From IMG/VR virus record IMGVR_UViG_3300049856_000274, positions 1-32,383 of that record: a stretch of 32,383 nucleotides of DNA. One strand, 5' to 3'. The stretch is from a virus. The first letter of the stretch is position 1, and each line of letters begins with the position of its first letter. Positions 5,838 to 12,056 of this stretch are shown here, piece after piece. Below the pieces are notes generated by a model. The model saw only the letters and a list, made by a program, of their open reading frames with translations. It was not told where the DNA came from and did not search any database. The translations under genes were made by a program, and so were the position numbers.

Positions 5838-6175
5838 TGACCATGACCCGCCGATCACTGTTTGGCGGCTGTGCCGCCGGGCTCGCACTGCTGCCGGTGC
5901 TGCCAACGCTAATACCGGCCAAGCGTTCGTTTCTCGCGCCTGGTCACATCAGTGCCGACCCGTGCCTGCTCGTCGACAGCCCGACTGCCCTTAATGAAGG
6001 GTGTCGTAAGCTCATGCGTGCTGATCATGTGATCTGCTGGCAGATCGCACAGGATCGCGCATGGTGTGGCTGCAATCGCGAGGAGCGGCGCAATGCCGAC
6101 TGTCATTGCTGGCAGCGGACTGAATCCAATCGCCCAGAAATGACCGCTGGTGCTGAAAACGGATCAGGTGGGTGA
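5837..6175 (+). CDS. Small protein with a twin-arginine (Tat) type signal, 112 aa
   Basis: The start at 5837 is chosen for its overlap with the upstream stop; an in-frame ATG at 5816 exists. The N-terminus MTMTRRSLFGGCAAGLALLP has paired arginines, RRSLF, then a hydrophobic core to about residue 26, which fits a Tat export signal; a Cys at residue 12 gives a marginal lipobox. The mature part is Cys-rich (CRKL, VICW, WCGC, CHCW), suggesting metal binding or disulfides outside the cytoplasm. A second Tat-type orphan lies at 11892-12302. Tat proteins are rare among phage replication genes. Function unknown. Confidence 0.6.
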   Translation: MTMTRRSLFGGCAAGLALLPVLPTLIPAKRSFLAPGHISADPCLLVDSPTALNEGCRKLMRADHVICWQIAQDRAWCGCNREERRNADCHCWQRTESNRPEMTAGAENGSGG

Positions 6176-6176
6176 A

Positions 6177-6653
6177 ATGACCAGCCTGGAAAATGAACGC
6201 ATGGGCGGGCTTCCTATCGAGGTCCGCGACTACGCGCAGCTTGTCCGTGCCATTCGGACCTGGATTGCCGAACTCGGGACGGCCGGGGAGACCATTGACG
6301 ACGTGGCCGGGTTGCCGCTGCGGTACACCATGAAGCTACTGGCCCCCGTGCCCGTGAAGGGCATTGGCCGCACCAGCCTGGGGCCGCTGCTGGGCGCGCT
6401 GGGGCTGAAGCTGGTGGTGGCGGTGGACCATGAGGTGCTGGCGCGAATCAGGCACAGGCTGATTCTCAAGCATCATGCTAGCCAGGGATTGCTGGCCACG
6501 GGAATGCGTAGGAAACACAAGTTTCCCAAAGGTCCTGAATTTGCCAGATTGATGCGCAGCCGACAGCTTTTGAGCCAGTCACCGCGACATCGGTCCAGCA
6601 TAGCCAGGATTGCGGCCAAGGCAAGGTGGGCGAAGGTCAGAGCCGCAAATTGA
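6177..6653 (+). CDS. Predicted HTH-type protein, 158 aa
   Basis: The start at 6177 (MTSLENERMGG...) is preceded by GGGTGAA. Residues about 17-75 (LVRAIRTWIAELGTAGETID, then DVAGLPLRYTMKLL and RTSLGPLLGALGLKLVVAVD) resemble an HTH/XRE-related domain seen in alphaproteobacterial phages, where a short helical pair with 'DD.AGLP..Y..KLL' precedes 'G..SLG.LLGALG..L'. The C-terminal half is strongly basic (RRKHKFPKGPEFARLM, IARIAAKARWAKVRAAN), consistent with DNA binding. It is the last plus-strand gene before a convergent operon, so it may be a delayed-early or late regulator; that is inference. Confidence 0.6.
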   Translation: MTSLENERMGGLPIEVRDYAQLVRAIRTWIAELGTAGETIDDVAGLPLRYTMKLLAPVPVKGIGRTSLGPLLGALGLKLVVAVDHEVLARIRHRLILKHHASQGLLATGMRRKHKFPKGPEFARLMRSRQLLSQSPRHRSSIARIAAKARWAKVRAAN

Positions 6654-6763
6654 TTGATGATGCCAGGCGAAATGCAGCAGTCTGACAGCCGGGCTAGAAA
6701 CCTGAATTCCGTTGAATTCATTTGCAGTTCCTGCCGCAGCCGCGCCCTCCCCCCTAACTGGCA

Positions 6764-6988
6764 CTAGGCTGATTCTTCGGGCAATCCGTGCGCGAGGTAC
6801 ATGGCCAGGAGCAGGGCGATCGGCACCGGCACGTCCTGGTCACCAGCGGACAGGCGCGCGAGTTGCCGGCAGGACAGGCCAAGGGCGGCTTGGGTTTCCT
6901 GGCCGTACGGGCGCAGGTTGAGCTCCCGCAGGGCTTTGAGGTAGGCTGTACGGGTCACGGTGTGTGCTCCATGGGGCCTCACGGCCAT
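6764..6988 (-). CDS. Small HTH-like protein, 74 aa; last gene of the leftward operon
   Basis: An upstream start at 7030 exists, but the ATG at 6986-6988 has AGGGCGG a few bases upstream and lies beyond a strong hairpin, so it is preferred. Residues about 12-70 (RTAYLKALRELNLRPYGQET, then ALGLSCRQLARLSAGDQDVP and VPIALLLAMYLAH) match a small phage HTH family in which 'LG.S.RQ.QR..AG...VP...A.LL..Y' forms the DNA-binding core. It may regulate its own operon. That role is inferred. Confidence 0.65.
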   Translation of the reverse strand: MAVRPHGAHTVTRTAYLKALRELNLRPYGQETQAALGLSCRQLARLSAGDQDVPVPIALLLAMYLAHGLPEESA

Positions 6989-7010
6989 TGTCGAGCCGCC
7001 CTGTGATAGT

Positions 7011-7044
7011 CGAGCCCCGCCGGGCGGCATCCTGGCGGGGCTCG
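7011..7044 (-). promoter_or_regulatory. Strong hairpin between two small genes
   Basis: An 11-bp perfect stem (CGAGCCCCGCC at 7011-7021 with GGCGGGGCTCG at 7034-7044) closes a 12-base loop that on the minus strand contains AUGCC, the same pentamer found in the loops of the leaders upstream in this operon. No T-run follows on either strand, so it is not a classical intrinsic terminator. It could be a processing, attenuation or protein-binding hairpin ahead of the last gene. Confidence 0.6.
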
Positions 7045-7050
7045 CATGTG

Positions 7051-7260
7051 TCAGTCCCTAGGGTCCTTGGTGATTTTCCAGATGATATTTTCCACCTCGT
7101 CCTTGGGAATTCGGGGCGAGACGCGCAGATAGAAAAACTCATCCGGCCGATCGTCTCTGGTTGCCCTGAACCACACCTCGTGGTCCGGAGCGTTCGACTT
7201 CAGGTTCTGAACGTCCTCTTGCGAGGTGTAGCGTGGATTGCCGTCGAGTGTGATCTTCAT
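7051..7260 (-). CDS. Hypothetical protein, 69 aa
   Basis: ATG at 7258-7260 follows the conserved GTGAGGA ribosome binding site of this operon. The product (MKITLDGNPRYTSQEDVQNL...) reads as a small alpha/beta fold: strand, helix, then VWFRATRD and EFFYLRVSP strands and a final helix (IPKDEVENIIWKITK). Acidic and probably soluble. No family recognised. Confidence 0.7.
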   Translation of the reverse strand: MKITLDGNPRYTSQEDVQNLKSNAPDHEVWFRATRDDRPDEFFYLRVSPRIPKDEVENIIWKITKDPRD

Positions 7261-7340
7261 TTCAGTTCCTCACGGTTAAGAGCTCGTCAGTGCAGGTCTC
7301 ACCTGCAGACGACCAGGCATTCGCGCCTGGCCGTTTCGCC
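7261..7340 (-). promoter_or_regulatory. Structured leader repeat, copy 1 (most diverged)
   Basis: On the minus strand, directly after the TAG of the upstream gene: GGCGAAACGG, a hairpin CCAGGC/GCCTGG, a hairpin TGCAGGT/ACCTGCA, a short CTGACGAGCTC remnant where the other copies carry the AUGCC hairpin, then AACCGTGAGGA and the start codon. Same order as three other copies in the operon, lacking only the third loop. Confidence 0.7.
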
Positions 7341-7646
7341 CTAGGCTGATTTGCGCTTACGTGACGCAAATTTGCGCAGATCACTCGTGGAGTAGAGTTG
7401 CACATGGCCGCGATCGTCGCGCCATGCCTTGCCGGCTTGAACCGCCGCACTCTCTGCCTGATCGAGCGCGATTGCCGCAGTGCGATCCGCACCGTAGAGT
7501 CCTAGGCCTTGCATGTTGTCCGCAAGCGCAGCAGCCAGATCATTGAAGCGGACATTTCCGAAGCCGTTGGCGATGCACCAATCGGTTAGGGCGGACGAAG
7601 CCTTTCTGTACGTATTGCTCGCCCGTTCGACTGTCTTTCGATCCAT
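7341..7646 (-). CDS. Hypothetical protein, 101 aa
   Basis: A longer frame reaches 7724, but it would run through the structured leader. The ATG at 7644-7646 follows GTGAGGA by seven bases, as in the sister genes. The product (MDRKTVERASNTYRKASSAL...) is helical, with Ala-rich amphipathic segments (LAAALADNMQGLGLYGADRT, IALDQAESAAVQAGKAW) and a basic end RKFASRKRKSA. No family recognised. The basic tail could contact nucleic acid. Confidence 0.7.
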   Translation of the reverse strand: MDRKTVERASNTYRKASSALTDWCIANGFGNVRFNDLAAALADNMQGLGLYGADRTAAIALDQAESAAVQAGKAWRDDRGHVQLYSTSDLRKFASRKRKSA

Positions 7647-7734
7647 TGTCCGTTCCTCACGGTTGCTGATGGGCATCATCAGAGGCAGCCTTACTGCCTG
7701 ACGTGAACGCATTTGCGCGTCCACGTTTCGCCCT
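7647..7734 (-). promoter_or_regulatory. Structured leader repeat, copy 2
   Basis: Minus strand order: GGGCGAAACG, a long hairpin (ACGTGGACGC paired with GCGTTCACGT), a hairpin GGCAG-TAAGG-CTGCC, a hairpin CTGATG-ATGCC-CATCAG, then AACCGTGAGGA and, after seven bases, the ATG of the 101-aa gene. Here about 20 extra bases separate the upstream TAG from GGGCGAA. Confidence 0.8.
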
Positions 7735-7753
7735 GTCGGCGGCTAGCGCCGCG

Positions 7754-7897
7754 CTACAGCTTGCGCAATATCCGGTAGCTTGCCTCCGGGTAGAGCGAGA
7801 GCTTCTCCCGTGCATAGGCCGCAGCCTCTTCAGGCGTACGGAACAGCTGCCAGCACGGGACCATTGCGTTCGAGAGTTTGAAGTACAGCAGGTACAT
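7754..7897 (-). CDS. Hypothetical small protein, 47 aa
   Basis: Read directly from the minus strand: ATG at 7895-7897, TAG at 7754-7756. The product MYLLYFKLSNAMVPCWQLFR continues TPEEAAAYAREKLSLYPEAS and YRILRKL. Its start follows the operon's conserved GTGAGGA by seven bases, and it lies exactly between two leader copies, which is strong positional evidence. The pattern (two strands, a helix starting at TPEEA, a final strand) suggests a small compact alpha/beta fold. Function unknown. Confidence 0.7.
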   Translation of the reverse strand: MYLLYFKLSNAMVPCWQLFRTPEEAAAYAREKLSLYPEASYRILRKL

Positions 7898-7988
7898 GGT
7901 CGTGTCCTCACGGTTTGGATCTGATGGGCATCATCAGGCGGTGCCTTACACCGCGACAGCCAGGATGTGCTGTCCTGGCCGTTTCGCC
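7898..7988 (-). promoter_or_regulatory. Structured leader repeat, copy 3 (most complete)
   Basis: Minus strand, immediately after a TAG stop: GGCGAAACGG, hairpin CCAGGA/TCCTGG, CTGTC spacer, hairpin GCGGTG-TAAGG-CACCGC, hairpin CTGATG-ATGCC-CATCAG, then AAACCGTGAGGA before the ATG of the 47-aa gene. ACGG at the 5' side can pair with CCGT next to the ribosome binding site, closing a multi-branched junction. Confidence 0.85.
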
Positions 7989-8171
7989 CTAGGATGTGAC
8001 GGTCTCACGATAGCCGAGACCGGGATGTTTGCGGCCGAGCTCGCGCAGCACCTCGTTGTGGCTGTTGCCTTCGATCGGGGTTAGAGTTCGCACCGTTGGT
8101 TCGAAGGACCAGCTTTCTACGATCGTGCCGACTTGTGTCTTGCCGCTCCATACTGTCGTGACTACTCGCAT
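7989..8171 (-). CDS. Hypothetical protein, 60 aa
   Basis: ATG at 8169-8171, six bases after GTGAGGA. The product (MRVVTTVWSGKTQVGTIVES...) begins with beta-strand-like segments and ends with a polar helix (NEVLRELGRKHPGLGYRETV). Small and soluble by composition. No family recognised; one of the operon's leader-preceded genes. Confidence 0.7.
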   Translation of the reverse strand: MRVVTTVWSGKTQVGTIVESWSFEPTVRTLTPIEGNSHNEVLRELGRKHPGLGYRETVTS

Positions 8172-8261
8172 GATCAGTCCTCACGTTGAGTTGCTGACGG
8201 GCATCGTCAGGAGTGGCGTCACCACTCGACAACACCGCATTGGCGCGGTGCCGTTTCGCCC
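8172..8261 (-). promoter_or_regulatory. Structured leader repeat, copy 4 (with compensatory stem change)
   Basis: Minus strand, directly after a TAA stop: GGGCGAAACGG, hairpin CACCGC/GCGGTG, TTGTC spacer, hairpin GAGTGG-TGACG-CCACTC, hairpin CTGACG-ATGCC-CGTCAG, then AACGTGAGGA and the ATG. The third stem differs from copies 2 and 3 by a T-A to C-G swap on both arms while the ATGCC loop is unchanged, which is direct evidence of selection for pairing. Confidence 0.85.
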
Positions 8262-8492
8262 TTACTCGGCCGCGGCAGTGACTTGCTGTCCTGCCACGTC
8301 TGGTATTGTCACCGATGCCTCGGTGATCTCTGGTGGCCGCATCGTCACCGTGATCTTGACGATGCGGAGTGGGCTGATTGCACCGTAGCAATCGTTGTAG
8401 CGCTCGGTGGCATGGTCCATTTCCTCACTGGCGACATGGTCACCGTCGCTGTCCATCACCACGTAAACGTCGACAGTCTTGAGCTCAGTCAT
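8262..8492 (-). CDS. Hypothetical protein, 76 aa; first gene of the leftward small-gene operon
   Basis: The frame is open from 8615, but the ATG at 8490-8492 follows the conserved GTGAGGA by seven bases and lies downstream of the promoter at 8557-8585. The product (MTELKTVDVYVVMDSDGDHV...) is acidic and strand-rich, with VDVYVVMDSDGDHVASEEMD resembling a small beta-hairpin start, then a Val/Thr-rich tail (IVKITVTMRPPEITEASVTI). No family recognised. Confidence 0.7.
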   Translation of the reverse strand: MTELKTVDVYVVMDSDGDHVASEEMDHATERYNDCYGAISPLRIVKITVTMRPPEITEASVTIPDVAGQQVTAAAE

Positions 8493-8550
8493 GGGATTGT
8501 CCTCACGGTTGTGGCTGCTTGCGCAGCGGGCCGATGGCATATCGGCTTGC
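8493..8550 (-). promoter_or_regulatory. Promoter-proximal leader with related hairpins (copy 5, short form)
   Basis: At the predicted 5' end of the operon mRNA the minus strand carries CCGAT-ATGCC-ATCGG, then GCTGC-GCAA-GCAGC, then AACCGTGAGGA and the ATG of the first gene. The ATGCC loop and the ribosome binding site match the internal leaders, but the GGGCGAAACGG box and one hairpin are absent and the order of hairpins differs. Confidence 0.7.
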
Positions 8551-8556
8551 ATGCCC

Positions 8557-8585
8557 ACCATATGCCAATACGGCACTGGTGTCAA
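8557..8585 (-). promoter_or_regulatory. Sigma70-type promoter of the small-gene operon
   Basis: On the minus strand a perfect -35 TTGACA (8580-8585) and -10 TATGGT (8557-8562) are 17 bases apart. The start site would fall near 8550, giving a leader of about 58 bases before the first ATG at 8492. It drives the genes running from 8492 down to 6764. Confidence 0.75.
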
Positions 8586-8980
8586 TCCGGCATCAGTTGA
8601 TAAATAGCGATTCACGACAACGTGATTGACTGAAAATGCAAGACAATTCTGGCCACATCACGCAAATGTGATTGACATGAACATTCATTCATTGGTCCGC
8701 CACATTGTTTGCCTTAATGCCAGAGAATCATTCTCAATACGGATGCGTACAAATCCGCACAAAACCGTAAATATTTGCAAATATCCGCACAAATCCGCAC
8801 AAGCATCAATGGTGCAGTGCGTCAAGACATTGCCGAATCACCCAAAATATGATACGCGCGAGACGCAAGTCAGTGCAGTCGAGGTTCGGTCAGTGTCATT
8901 GACCGTGACATGACTGTGCGGCGATAGCCGCCGTAAAGGTCCGGTCCTGTCATTGACATGGTCAGGACAAGGACAAGAGC
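8586..8980. other. 395-bp non-coding region with repeats and dyads
   Basis: This AT-rich gap separates the leftward small-gene operon from the 49-aa plus-strand gene. It holds three ATCCGCACAA repeats, the palindrome GAGAATCATTCTC (8723-8735), a TATGAT box at 8848-8853 without a clear -35, a GCGGC/GCCGC dyad near 8920, and GTCCTG/CAGGAC arms near 8945-8970. A few short frames exist but none has support. Probably regulatory; an origin is possible. Confidence 0.5.
8753..8802 (+). repeat. Three iteron-like ATCCGCACAA repeats
   Basis: ATCCGCACAA occurs at 8753-8762, 8783-8792 and 8793-8802 (30 and 10 bp spacing), flanking an AT-rich core with the dyad ATTTGCAAAT (8773-8782). The helical-turn spacing suggests a protein-binding array: either an initiator or a regulator of the flanking divergent genes. 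Confidence 0.6.
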
Positions 8981-9130
8981 ATGACCGAACAGGACGCCAA
9001 GGATATCACCGAGCGTGTCAGGGCTGTCTTCGAGCTGACCTGGCCGTTCAAGAGCACCGCTGAACAAGCCGCGCAAGCACACGAGCGTGACATCGCCGAG
9101 CTGTCCGTACATGAACCAGCAAGAGATTAG
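8981..9130 (+). CDS. Hypothetical small protein, 49 aa
   Basis: Read directly: ATG at 8981, TAG at 9128-9130, with a purine-rich AGGACAAGAGC upstream. The product begins MTEQDAKDITERVRAVFELT, continues WPFKSTAEQAAQAHERDIAE and ends LSVHEPARD. It is acidic and almost wholly helical. Small phage regulators often look like this, but no family is recognised. It is isolated between two non-coding regions. Confidence 0.5.
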   Translation: MTEQDAKDITERVRAVFELTWPFKSTAEQAAQAHERDIAELSVHEPARD

Positions 9131-9555
9131 CTGCGACGAGCGTTATAGCTCATAAGCACGAGCATCGTCGTAACTGTTACCGATCGGTACATTGGCGGAT
9201 TATTGCCAACTCGTGCATGCCAAGAGCTAAACTGCATTAATGTTAAGATATGCAGGGTATGGTCTGGCCTGTAAAGGGCATGACTGTACAAGTACTTAGC
9301 CGCGATGTGCAACGCGATGCCGCGCGCAAGGCGTGACGTGCCAGGCCAAATAAGGGGGGGTGGGGTGGCCGGTACCCCCCAAACGATCGGCCATCCATGA
9401 AATTCACGTATTCTGAAACTTTCGCGGGACTTTTCAGGACGAGTGTTGCAATTGTACAACACTGACATTGTCCTGCCGACGGTACTTGCCGGGCTTTTGG
9501 TGACAGTTGTGCCAGTGCGTTGATTTGCCTGTAACTGTTACGCCATTTGACGGTA
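9131..9555. other. 425-bp non-coding region before the terminase genes
   Basis: Contains the palindrome GTAACTGTTAC twice (9170-9180 and 9531-9541), a G-rich/C-rich dyad from 9354 to 9379 (a G7 run, GGGG, then CCCCCC), a 22-bp palindrome with AGTGTTG/CAACACT arms around CAATTG (9442-9463), and the nonamer AGTGCGTTG (9514-9522). A frame on the minus strand (9127-9468) has no support. Position directly upstream of the small terminase gene suits a cos or pac packaging site. Confidence 0.5.
9514..9522 (+). promoter_or_regulatory. AGTGCGTTG element, copy 1 (before terminase)
   Basis: One of four exact copies of this nonamer, each found in or at the edge of a non-coding gap preceding a virion gene block. 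Here it lies 34 bases upstream of the small terminase start, with the second GTAACTGTTAC palindrome just after it. Confidence 0.45.
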
Positions 9556-10101
9556 ATGGACGATATCCCAGCTGAATATCTTGGCCCGAAGATGCTCGAG
9601 CTGCCGAACGACCGGTGGCGTCGCTTTGCGTTTTTGATGGGGCATGGCGAAACGTTTGCGTCTGACGCTGCCCGGCAGGCTGGTTTCTCGGATGCGGGGG
9701 AGGGGTGCAAAGTCCGGGCCTGCGAGATGATGCAGGACAGCCGGGTGATCGATGCGATCCGGGAGGTTGGGGGTAAGGCGTTGGTTGCATTGGCGCCGCT
9801 GGCGGTCCGGGAGGCGAGGGACATCCTGCTGGACAAGAAGCATCCGTACCGCGGCCGCATGATCGAGGCGATTTGGGACCGGGCTGGCTATGCAGCCAAA
9901 ACCGAACACAAGGTGACGGTCGAGCACACGGTCGACACGTCCGAGCTCGAAGCACTTGCCCGGCGGCTGGCACGGGAGAGTGGCATCCCGGTGCAGCGGC
10001 TGCTCGGCGGCGTAGCCGACAGGACGGACAAGGTTATAGATGGCACGGCCCAAGAAGTGAACCGTGTTTCACGTGAAACGACGGACCAGGAGTTAAAATG
10101 A
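9556..10101 (+). CDS. terS: Terminase small subunit, 181 aa
   Basis: A TTG at 9547 could extend the frame by three codons; the ATG at 9556 (MDDIPAEYLGPKM...) is preferred. Residues about 10-75 (RRFAFLMGHGETFASDAARQ, then AGFSDAGEGCKVRACEMMQD) are typical of the helix-turn-helix of small terminases that recognise the packaging site ('A...AGYS....A...A.r.l....V...I'). A central helical region (residues 75-115) fits the oligomerisation core. The C-terminus (VDTSELEALARRLARESGIP) would contact the large subunit. It directly precedes the large subunit with one small gene between them. Confidence 0.75.
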   Translation: MDDIPAEYLGPKMLELPNDRWRRFAFLMGHGETFASDAARQAGFSDAGEGCKVRACEMMQDSRVIDAIREVGGKALVALAPLAVREARDILLDKKHPYRGRMIEAIWDRAGYAAKTEHKVTVEHTVDTSELEALARRLARESGIPVQRLLGGVADRTDKVIDGTAQEVNRVSRETTDQELK

Positions 10102-10313
10102 ATCCCAGTTCACGCCAGCACCGCCCTATACGTCGGACGGAACTCAAGAAATTGTCGATTGTCCGCAATCCCGGCACCGGGCCGCTGATCGAGCGGTTGC
10201 GGGACAAGCCGATGCAGGGACCGATCGGGTTTACCCGGCCCGATCCGTGGGATCGGAGGCCCGGTGAGACCCCGGAGGAGCAATACGAGCGGCTTTGTCG
10301 TCTTGCGCCATGA
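10098..10313 (+). CDS. Hypothetical protein, 71 aa
   Basis: ATG overlaps the terS stop and its own stop overlaps the terL start (ATGA). The product (MNPSSRQHRPIRRTELKKLS...) is basic and Pro/Arg-rich, with TRPDPWDRRPGETPEEQYER near the end. No family recognised. Its place between the two terminase genes suggests a packaging-linked or translational-coupling role; that is inference. Confidence 0.6.
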   Translation: MNPSSRQHRPIRRTELKKLSIVRNPGTGPLIERLRDKPMQGPIGFTRPDPWDRRPGETPEEQYERLCRLAP

Positions 10314-11757
10314 CCATCTCTGTCCCGCTCACCCCTGCCGAGCGCCGCCGTGCGCTGGAGTTCGTGGCGTACCGGCAGAAGTACTGCCACATGGCGTATT
10401 TCATCCCGTACCCGAAGCAGGCGGTGTTTCTTATTCTCGGCAGTTCTAAGCGAGAACGCCTGTTTATGGCAGGTAACAGGTGCGGTAAAACTGAGACGGG
10501 GGCATATGAAGCAGCTTTACACGCGACTGGCGATTATCCGGGAGATTGGCGTGGTAAACGATTCGACCACCCCACCATTGGTTGGGTATGTGGTCAGACT
10601 TCGCTTGCGGTACGTGACATCTGCCAAGCCAAGCTTCTTGGCTCGCCTGGTGTCGTCAGTGCGCAAGGCACTGGGATGCTCCCGAAAGACTCGATCGTGG
10701 ATACGTCACTGGCACGTGGTGTTACCGATGCCGTTGATACTGTCCAAGTGCGGCACATCTCGGGTGGAATTTCGATCATCCGGTTCAAGTCTTACGAACA
10801 GGGCCGCGCCAAATTCCAGGGTGAGGGCCTCGACTGGATTTGGTTCGACGAGGAGCCGGACCTCGACATCTATTCGGAAGGTTTGACCCGCATCGGCGAG
10901 AAGGACGGCATTGCGTGGATGACGTTCACGCCATTGCTCGGCAGGTCTGCGGTGGTGTTGCGGTTTCTGGAGGAGCCATCGGCAGACCGCGATACTGTTA
11001 CGATGTCGATCGACGACATTCCACCGGACGGTCATATTTCAGCGGCTCAAAAAAAAAGATCATTGAAGGATATCTTCCGCATGAACGCGAGGCGCGATCG
11101 CTCGGCATCCCGTTTCTTGGCTCTGGTCGTATCTTCATTACGCCGGAACAATACCTGATCGAGCCGCCGATAGAGCACATTCCTTCTTATTGGAAGAAGC
11201 TCTGGGGTATCGACTTCGGCATCGGGCATCCGTTCGCCGCGGTGCTGATCCTGTGGGATGTCGACAACGACGTGATCCACGTTCACGAGACGGTGCGGAT
11301 GGCTGACACGCTCTCGATCGTGCAGGCCGCGGCCATGAAGAAGGTCGCGGTCGGCGTCCCGGTCGCATGGCCGCGGGACGGGACCGAGCGCGACCGCAAC
11401 ACCGGCAAGCCCCTGAGCGACGGGTACAAGAAGCACGGGCTCAAGATGCTCGACCATCACGCCACCTGGCCGGACGGGTCGGTCTCAACGGAGGCCGGCA
11501 TCGAGGAGATCGACGAGCGCGAGAAGACCGGCCGGCTCAAGTACGCGGCGCAGAAGTCGGACATCCTGGAGGAAAGACGTTTCTACCACCGCCGGGACGG
11601 GAAGATCGTGAAGATCAAGGATGATCTGCTCAGCGCTTTGAGGATTGCAATAATGTCCAAGCGTTTCGCCCGCGCGGTCCCGCTCGGTGCGGTCGACAAC
11701 CGGCCCCCGGACGAACGGGGCGGGCTGGCGGCGAATGTGGATTTTGATCTGTTCTGA
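10310..11757 (+). CDS. terL: Terminase large subunit, split by a -1 frame change
   Basis: Start ATG 10310 (MTISVPLTPAERRR...). The ATPase part holds Walker A GNRCGKT (residues 55-61) and Walker B WIWFDEE (about 176-182). The nuclease part begins after the frame change with WGIDFGIGHPFAAV (metal-binding Asp) and ends with DDLLSALRIAI (second acidic pair). In frame, the first part runs on to a stop at 11156-11158 with unrelated residues. The second part is open from 10840 and makes sense only from about 11050. Joining them at the A9 run gives QKKKIIEGYLPHEREA and a protein of 482 residues, normal for this family. The break may be programmed, an error or a real mutation. Confidence 0.85.
11049..11058 (+). 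other. A9 slippery run in terL
   Basis: Nine A residues followed by G. In the upstream frame the codons read CAA AAA AAA AGA; a -1 slip on A AAA AAA gives AAG ATC ATT and restores the conserved terminase sequence. An extra A (A10) would do the same without slippage. Confidence 0.7.
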
Positions 11758-11768
11758 GGGGAAAGCTG

Positions 11769-12056
11769 ATGACATTCGCGAAGATGATGGCCGGTATTCG
11801 CAATTGGGACGTGATGAACCACCACGTCAATGACGCATTCCCGCTCAAGGTGACATTCGAGGTCGGCAATGTTGAGCTGGCGTCTCAGCTATTACTGAGC
11901 CTCAAGGCCGAGCTCGAACCGCTCTTGATGGTGCGTGAAGGCAATACCTTGGCGATTGCTCTTGATGAGCCGTTCCGCTACATGGGCATGATTGTTGAGA
12001 TCAAGTTGCGCCCACGCGCTCCTGACAATCCGGCGCGGCAACAGCAGATCGGCTAG
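11769..12056 (+). CDS. Hypothetical protein, 95 aa
   Basis: ATG 11769 is preceded by GGGGAAAG. The sequence (MTFAKMMAGIRNWDVMNHHV...) has a strand-rich core (FPLKVTFEVGNVELASQLLL, NTLAIALDE, GMIVEIKLRPRAP). No family recognised. Its last 165 bases overlap the oppositely oriented Tat-protein gene, so one of the two C-termini may be shorter than drawn. Confidence 0.6.
   Translation: MTFAKMMAGIRNWDVMNHHVNDAFPLKVTFEVGNVELASQLLLSLKAELEPLLMVREGNTLAIALDEPFRYMGMIVEIKLRPRAPDNPARQQQIG

Noticed and set aside
7011-7044. Intrinsic terminator
   Set aside because: The stem is strong but no run of T follows on either strand.
7261-8261. CRISPR-like reading of the regularly spaced repeats
   Set aside because: The repeated parts are pairing elements with changing stem sequence placed between genes, not identical repeats with unique spacers, and no cas genes are present.
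9127-9860. Long minus-strand frames before and across terS
   Set aside because: They are antisense to terS or lie in the palindrome-rich gap, with Arg/Ser/Pro-rich random-looking translations and no ribosome binding site.
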